A stretch of 64,000 nt of DNA from Acidobacteriaceae bacterium (GTDB lineage Bacteria; Acidobacteriota; Terriglobia; Terriglobales; Acidobacteriaceae). The DNA lies in the NCBI GenBank assembly GCA_003140075.1, contig PLIO01000145.1, positions 1-64,000 of the forward strand. The letters run 5' to 3'. A model generated the notes under the pieces. The model ran no database searches and was not told the origin of the DNA. It saw only the letters and a program-made list of their open reading frames with translations. Positions 60,100 to 64,000 of the stretch are shown here, piece after piece. Every line of letters starts with the position of its first letter. Positions within the stretch are counted from its first letter, which is position 1. The position numbers were made by a program, and so were the translations under genes.

Positions 60100-61156
60100 G
60101 CAGATGACCTCCGTCAGACCATTCGGCCAAATAGAACCGGCTTGGATAAAAAACGTGCGCATAAGCTTGCGCCACCGGCAAGAGCGGATCGCGAGCATCC
60201 AGCCCGACCAGGAGATAACCGAAGCCTCGCAGATTGGCCAAATTGTAGATCTCGCGCAGCAAGCTGCGGAAAACAGCTGAATCATCGTCGGCAACACAGA
60301 TCAGACCGGCATAGGCACTGCGAAGCTTCTCGCCGGGCCGCGGCAAAGCATTTCGCCCGAACCAGCCTGCACTGGAATTCCACAACGGCGCCGCAGCCTT
60401 AAGCCAGCCGGAATAGCCTCGGACCACTGTCTGCTTATAGGCCGATTGGTCCCACAAACCGATGACTCCGACAATCTCTTTGCCGCGGCGCGCGATGCGC
60501 AGGTCTTCGGTCCGCAAACCAAGCGTAGCCAGGTTGCCTAGCGCTTTCTCGGTCCAAACGGAAAAGAACTGGCGATCTCTGCCGTGTTTACGAAGGAAAT
60601 CAGCCAGTTCAGCAAGTTCGTTGGAATTGGCGGGCAAGATGCACGCCTCGCAGGCTAACGGCGACTTCGGTCGATGTGCATCGATGGCCAGCGTGCAATA
60701 GTCCGCCACTGCGTGAAAGCTGGGAAACGATTTGCGTCGCTTCTGAACCAGCACCGCCGTCGCCTCCTCGTTTCCTCCAATCATCGACGTGAGATAGGCA
60801 GGGACTGGGTCGTCATCATGCAGTTGCCGGAGGAGCGCAAACCCGCGGGAAACGAGCCACCGGCCGCGGAACCGCTCGTCGACGCGAAGCTGCCCAAGGT
60901 ACCCCAGCCGCTGCTCTCGGCCGTTCACGAAAACATGGCGGACGGAGCGGCACGCCACCCCGACCACTTCTGCGTCTTCCCCAGTGCGCGCTACAAGTAT
61001 CCGGCAATCGTCTCCGGTCACAGCGCAGCCGAGTGAAAAATCAGGCTCGCGTTCAAAGGCAACAGTAATCCGTCCGGGAACGGGCTGCCGTTTCACCAGT
61101 CGACGAATCGCGGCGTCATCCGCGGGAGCCGCAAAATCGACGTTGACATGCATCAT
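60050..61156 (-). CDS. GNAT-family N-acyltransferase-like protein
   Basis: A 368-residue cytosolic protein. LGYLGQLRVDERFRGRWLVSRGFAL has the beta-strand plus RxxGxx-type loop that binds acyl-CoA in GNAT enzymes, and AYLTSMIGGNEEATAVL fits the next strand and helix. The C-terminal half (FGYLLVGLDARDPLLPVAQAY) looks like a second, degenerate GNAT half. Its ATG overlaps the stop of the radical SAM gene by four bases. The acyl donor and acceptor are unknown. Within the operon it could join an acyl group to an amine. Confidence 0.78.
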   Translation of the reverse strand: MMHVNVDFAAPADDAAIRRLVKRQPVPGRITVAFEREPDFSLGCAVTGDDCRILVARTGEDAEVVGVACRSVRHVFVNGREQRLGYLGQLRVDERFRGRWLVSRGFALLRQLHDDDPVPAYLTSMIGGNEEATAVLVQKRRKSFPSFHAVADYCTLAIDAHRPKSPLACEACILPANSNELAELADFLRKHGRDRQFFSVWTEKALGNLATLGLRTEDLRIARRGKEIVGVIGLWDQSAYKQTVVRGYSGWLKAAAPLWNSSAGWFGRNALPRPGEKLRSAYAGLICVADDDSAVFRSLLREIYNLANLRGFGYLLVGLDARDPLLPVAQAYAHVFYPSRFYLAEWSDGGHLHEQLDRRPVYVDAATL

Positions 61157-62559
61157 GCGTGCGCACCGGCGAGTTGTTCGAGTGGAAGCAGCGGTTCCGT
61201 GTGCCGCGCCTTCAGCAGAGGCGCAGTATAGGATTCGTCTCCAAGCGGAAAATCCTTTCGCTGAAGTACTTCCGACCGGAAGAGCATATTAATGGAGAAA
61301 AAGTGGGCCCACATAAACCAGTCGCTGGCATTGACCTTGAAATCGAAACCCCGTCGCAAAATTGAGGAGAAGCTGTAAAACTTCTGCCGCGCCTGGATGC
61401 AACGCTGCTTGACCTGCTCCGCCGTGATGCCGCGCGGCGAAAACGGGACCATGCCATAGCGGTATTCGGGATCGAGCCACCAGCGCTCATAGAGCAGGCG
61501 TCCTTCGCTCTGCAGGCGCGTGTAAAGCGGCGTCCCCGGGAAGGGCGTCAGGTGGTTGAAGGCAACAATATAAAAGCGGTGTCGTTCGGCGAAGGCCAGC
61601 GTTTCCTTCAGCGTGTCGCCATTGTCCTCGTCGTAGCCGAGGATAAAGGTCGCGTAGAGGCGGATTTCGTGGCGCCTCAGATTCTCCAGAGCTTTTTCAT
61701 AGCCTCCTTTCATCAGGTTGAAAGACTTGTGCATGTGGCGAAGGTTTTCCGGATTGAGCGTTTCGAAGCCGATAAGAAGTCCCTGGCAACCACTGGCCTT
61801 GATCAGCCGGAGAAACTCTTCGTCATGAGCCGCATTGATGCTGGCCTGGCTGACCCAGCGCACCTTCAAAGGAATCAGCGCGCGGAAGAATTCCTTGGCC
61901 TGATCCATGTTAGAGGTGATGTTGTCGTCCACGAAAAATAGAAGTGGCTTCTTGATGCTGCGTATTTCGTCGATGATCTCGTCGACAGGCCGGCGCGTCT
62001 GAGTGTTCGCAAAGTAGGATTGCACGGCACAAAATTCGCAGCGAAAGTGACAGCCGCGTCCGGCTTCCACCAGACCGACGGGCAAGTAGCGTTTACCGGC
62101 GAAGATCGACCTGTCCGGCCGCAAACCGGTCAACGGCGGTCGGCGCGCTTGCTGGTAAATCCGATGTAAACTGCCGCGGCGAAAGTCCTCCATCACTTCC
62201 GGCCACAAACCCTCAGCCTCTCCGGCCACAATTGACTCGGCATATTCGCTGGCCTCGTCCGGCACCAACGTGGGATGGAAACCGCCCATGATCACAGGTA
62301 CGCCACGGCGCCGAAACTCTGAAGCAATCTGGTAAGAGCGTTTGGCCGTGTACGTCTCTACGCTCATCGCCACGAGGTCGGTGGGTTCGTCGAATGGTAT
62401 CGCCTCCGTACGGTCATCGTAGAAGCGAATTTCCGTTTCAGGATCGCGTGGGGTTAGGCCTGCGAGCGTGGCCGGCGCCAGCGGCTCCATCTGCCAGGTG
62501 CGGATGTAGGGCTGGCCTTTGCGGCGGCCAACACACGGATGAACCAGAGTCAGGCGCAT
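61153..62559 (-). CDS. B12-binding-type radical SAM enzyme (second of a tandem pair)
   Basis: A 468-residue cytosolic iron-sulfur enzyme. The N-terminal domain (residues 1-140) has a Rossmann-like B12-binding fold (YDDRTEAIPFDEPTDLVAMS, VIMGGFHPTLVPDEA); the DxHxxG motif is absent, as usual for this class, in which cobalamin is bound base-off without a His ligand. Radical SAM follows with C170xxxC174xxC177 in GRGCHFRCEFC, then FFVDDNITSN and LLIGFETLNPENL. Relatives methylate or join unreactive carbons of lipids, pigments and natural products. A close paralogue precedes it with a 9-base gap. Confidence 0.9.
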   Translation of the reverse strand: MRLTLVHPCVGRRKGQPYIRTWQMEPLAPATLAGLTPRDPETEIRFYDDRTEAIPFDEPTDLVAMSVETYTAKRSYQIASEFRRRGVPVIMGGFHPTLVPDEASEYAESIVAGEAEGLWPEVMEDFRRGSLHRIYQQARRPPLTGLRPDRSIFAGKRYLPVGLVEAGRGCHFRCEFCAVQSYFANTQTRRPVDEIIDEIRSIKKPLLFFVDDNITSNMDQAKEFFRALIPLKVRWVSQASINAAHDEEFLRLIKASGCQGLLIGFETLNPENLRHMHKSFNLMKGGYEKALENLRRHEIRLYATFILGYDEDNGDTLKETLAFAERHRFYIVAFNHLTPFPGTPLYTRLQSEGRLLYERWWLDPEYRYGMVPFSPRGITAEQVKQRCIQARQKFYSFSSILRRGFDFKVNASDWFMWAHFFSINMLFRSEVLQRKDFPLGDESYTAPLLKARHTEPLLPLEQLAGAHA

Positions 62560-62568
62560 GCAAATTCC

Positions 62569-63966
62569 TCACGCATTGGGAGCCAGTTGCCAGTCGCAGT
62601 TGTAAAACGTGTCCAGATGATAAGCGTAGAACCGATACCCCAGGTTTGCCGGAATTGCGATGGGTAGTTGCGTCCGCGATCCGCTCAGCCGCTTCCACAT
62701 CGATAAATAACTGTAAGTCTTCTTCCATGCGCGGCGCGTGTTCTCGAGCAACTCGGCCGCAGTCATGTTCTTCGGTTCGAACACCACATGCTGGCCATCG
62801 TATAGCCCCCAGTTCTCCGTGGTGATACGCCCTTGTGCCTTCAGCTTCTTATACAAGCCGGTGTTGGGAAACGGGACAGCCACGGCATAACGCGGCAGAT
62901 CCATGTGGGTTTCCATCACGAAATCGACGGTCTCGTCGAACGTCGCGAGCGTATCGTGATCGAAACCGAAGACAAAGCACCCCATCAGCGCAATGCGGCG
63001 ATCGCGAATCTTTTGAACCACCTCGTGATAGTCGTGCCGCATGTTGAACGACTTTCTGGTCTCGTTCAGCGATGCCTGATTCAAAGACTCGAACCCTATC
63101 AACAAACCACGGCAACCGCTGCGGGCCGCCAGGTCGAGCAGCTCATCGTCCCATGCGATGGTCGTGGTAGCCAGGCCGCCCCACTGGATCTTTAGCGGGA
63201 CCAAAGCCGTGAACAATTCCTTGGCATAGGCAACGTCGGCGATGAGGTTCAGATCAAGGAAGATCACACGTTTGGCCTTCATCTGCCGGATGTCCGCGAC
63301 CACGTCAGCCACTGGCTTCTGCAGTGGTTTCCCCCAGGCCGCAGGCACTACGCAGAAGTCGCATTGGAAGATGCAGCCACGCGTAGCTTCAATCGTGTGC
63401 GCAACGTTGACCAGCCCCGAGTTATAAAGTTCCCGCTGTGGAAAAGGAAGATTGTCGAGCCGCAAGTTGGGACTCTGGTCATAACGAGGCGACATCCTGC
63501 CGGCCACAAAATCGCGCAGCAGTTGCGGCCACGATTCCTCGGCATAGCCGACCACCGTACTATCGGCGTGCCGCATTGCTTCTTCCGGCATGAGCGTCGG
63601 GTGGACCCCGCCCAGCACAACTGGAATACGCCGTTGCCGCAGCCGTGCAGCTATTTCATAGGCTCGAGGTGCCGTTCCCGTGATCGCGGTGATCCCGACC
63701 AGGTCGGCCTCCATGCGGTCTACCTCAACCTCGTCGACTCCTTCGTCGGTGATGCGCACCTCGGCATCGATCTCGGATGGAACGAGCGAAGCTAGCGTAG
63801 TAAGCGTGAGCGGAGCGTAACGCATGGTCTTCTTCCAGACACCACCGCGATGCCGGTAAAGGGGACCACGAGGGCACAGAAGATGGATACGAAGCTTGCG
63901 TCGCTGAGAAACTGGAGCCGGAGATATCGGGCGCGACGGATCGGAAGCGCGGTCACCGGTCGGCAT
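62569..63966 (-). CDS. B12-binding-type radical SAM enzyme (first of a tandem pair)
   Basis: A 465-residue enzyme, paralogous to the next gene: both share GGxHPTLxPxEA and GLLIGFExLNxxxL blocks. The cluster motif is C198xxxC202xxC205 in TRGCIFQCDFC, followed by VIFLDLNLIADVAYA. The N-terminal B12-like domain spans about 27-155. I place the start at ATG 63966, with GGGGGA just upstream; the frame stays open to the window edge, so a longer form or an upstream gene of the same operon cannot be excluded. First visible gene of the six-gene operon. Confidence 0.88.
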   Translation of the reverse strand: MPTGDRASDPSRPISPAPVSQRRKLRIHLLCPRGPLYRHRGGVWKKTMRYAPLTLTTLASLVPSEIDAEVRITDEGVDEVEVDRMEADLVGITAITGTAPRAYEIAARLRQRRIPVVLGGVHPTLMPEEAMRHADSTVVGYAEESWPQLLRDFVAGRMSPRYDQSPNLRLDNLPFPQRELYNSGLVNVAHTIEATRGCIFQCDFCVVPAAWGKPLQKPVADVVADIRQMKAKRVIFLDLNLIADVAYAKELFTALVPLKIQWGGLATTTIAWDDELLDLAARSGCRGLLIGFESLNQASLNETRKSFNMRHDYHEVVQKIRDRRIALMGCFVFGFDHDTLATFDETVDFVMETHMDLPRYAVAVPFPNTGLYKKLKAQGRITTENWGLYDGQHVVFEPKNMTAAELLENTRRAWKKTYSYLSMWKRLSGSRTQLPIAIPANLGYRFYAYHLDTFYNCDWQLAPNA

Positions 63967-64000
63967 ATTCCCCCACAGTGAGCAAAATATTCCGGGCATT

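Overview
The window looks like a chromosomal segment of an Acidobacteriota bacterium, probably of the Terriglobia. The evidence is gene content typical of that phylum: two TonB-dependent receptors with an N-terminal carboxypeptidase-regulatory-like plug, a fused FtsX/MacB-type permease of the 'acidobacterial duplicated orphan permease' style, paired MdtB/MdtC-like RND pumps, a FecR-like protein with a C-terminal membrane anchor, and moderately high GC. No rRNA, tRNA, CRISPR array, transposase or phage gene was found. Assignments rest on reading motifs by eye; no database search was run.

Layout. 1-444: 3' end of a nucleotide-sugar epimerase/decarboxylase. 1008-8049: a receiver-PilZ protein divergent from a minor-pseudopilin operon (FimT/GspH, PilV, PilW, PilX). 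8185-9435: a DUF3179 membrane protein with one in-frame UGA at the first Cys of its conserved CxxC, immediately followed by a hairpin with a GGUCU loop. It reads as a selenoprotein. 9501-15856: M14 peptidase, HAD hydrolase, zinc-ribbon/SnoaL-like protein, TonB C-terminal protein, metallophosphoesterase. 15948-20256: DUF5666 protein and large TonB receptor. 20422-22775: ergothioneine genes egtB and egtD, divergent from a PhzF-family enzyme. 23752-26113: osmoprotectant ABC importer. 26290-30669: small proteins, an RRM RNA-binding protein operon and a DEAD-box helicase. 31395-40643: four-gene RND efflux operon. 40690-43410: CbiM-CbiQ-CbiO cobalt/nickel ECF importer, followed by a convergent TonB receptor. 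45829-55798: seven-gene minus-strand operon (HlyD adaptor, MacB-type ATPase, fused permease, second ATPase, TolC, NtrC-type regulator, NtrY-type kinase). 56006-63966: six-gene minus-strand operon of two cobalamin-type radical SAM enzymes, two acyltransferase-like proteins, a PAP2/desaturase fusion and a GH3-type enzyme.

Two systems deserve most attention. The first is the probable DUF3179 selenoprotein. The second is the six-gene radical SAM/GNAT/desaturase/GH3 operon: its genes overlap or nearly abut, which suggests one pathway, and I recognise no described pathway with this gene set. A lipid or N-acyl-amide product is an inference from family chemistry.

At the repeat scale there are two arrays with a 7-bp period, AGCYAAN and CAGTGGT, each sitting at the 3' end of a coding sequence, plus several strong palindromes of REP-like character without U-tails in intergenic gaps. 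The efflux/two-component operon is preceded by a possible sigma-54 promoter and a TGTCCA-N4-TGGACA palindrome, which fits autoregulation by its own NtrC-type protein.
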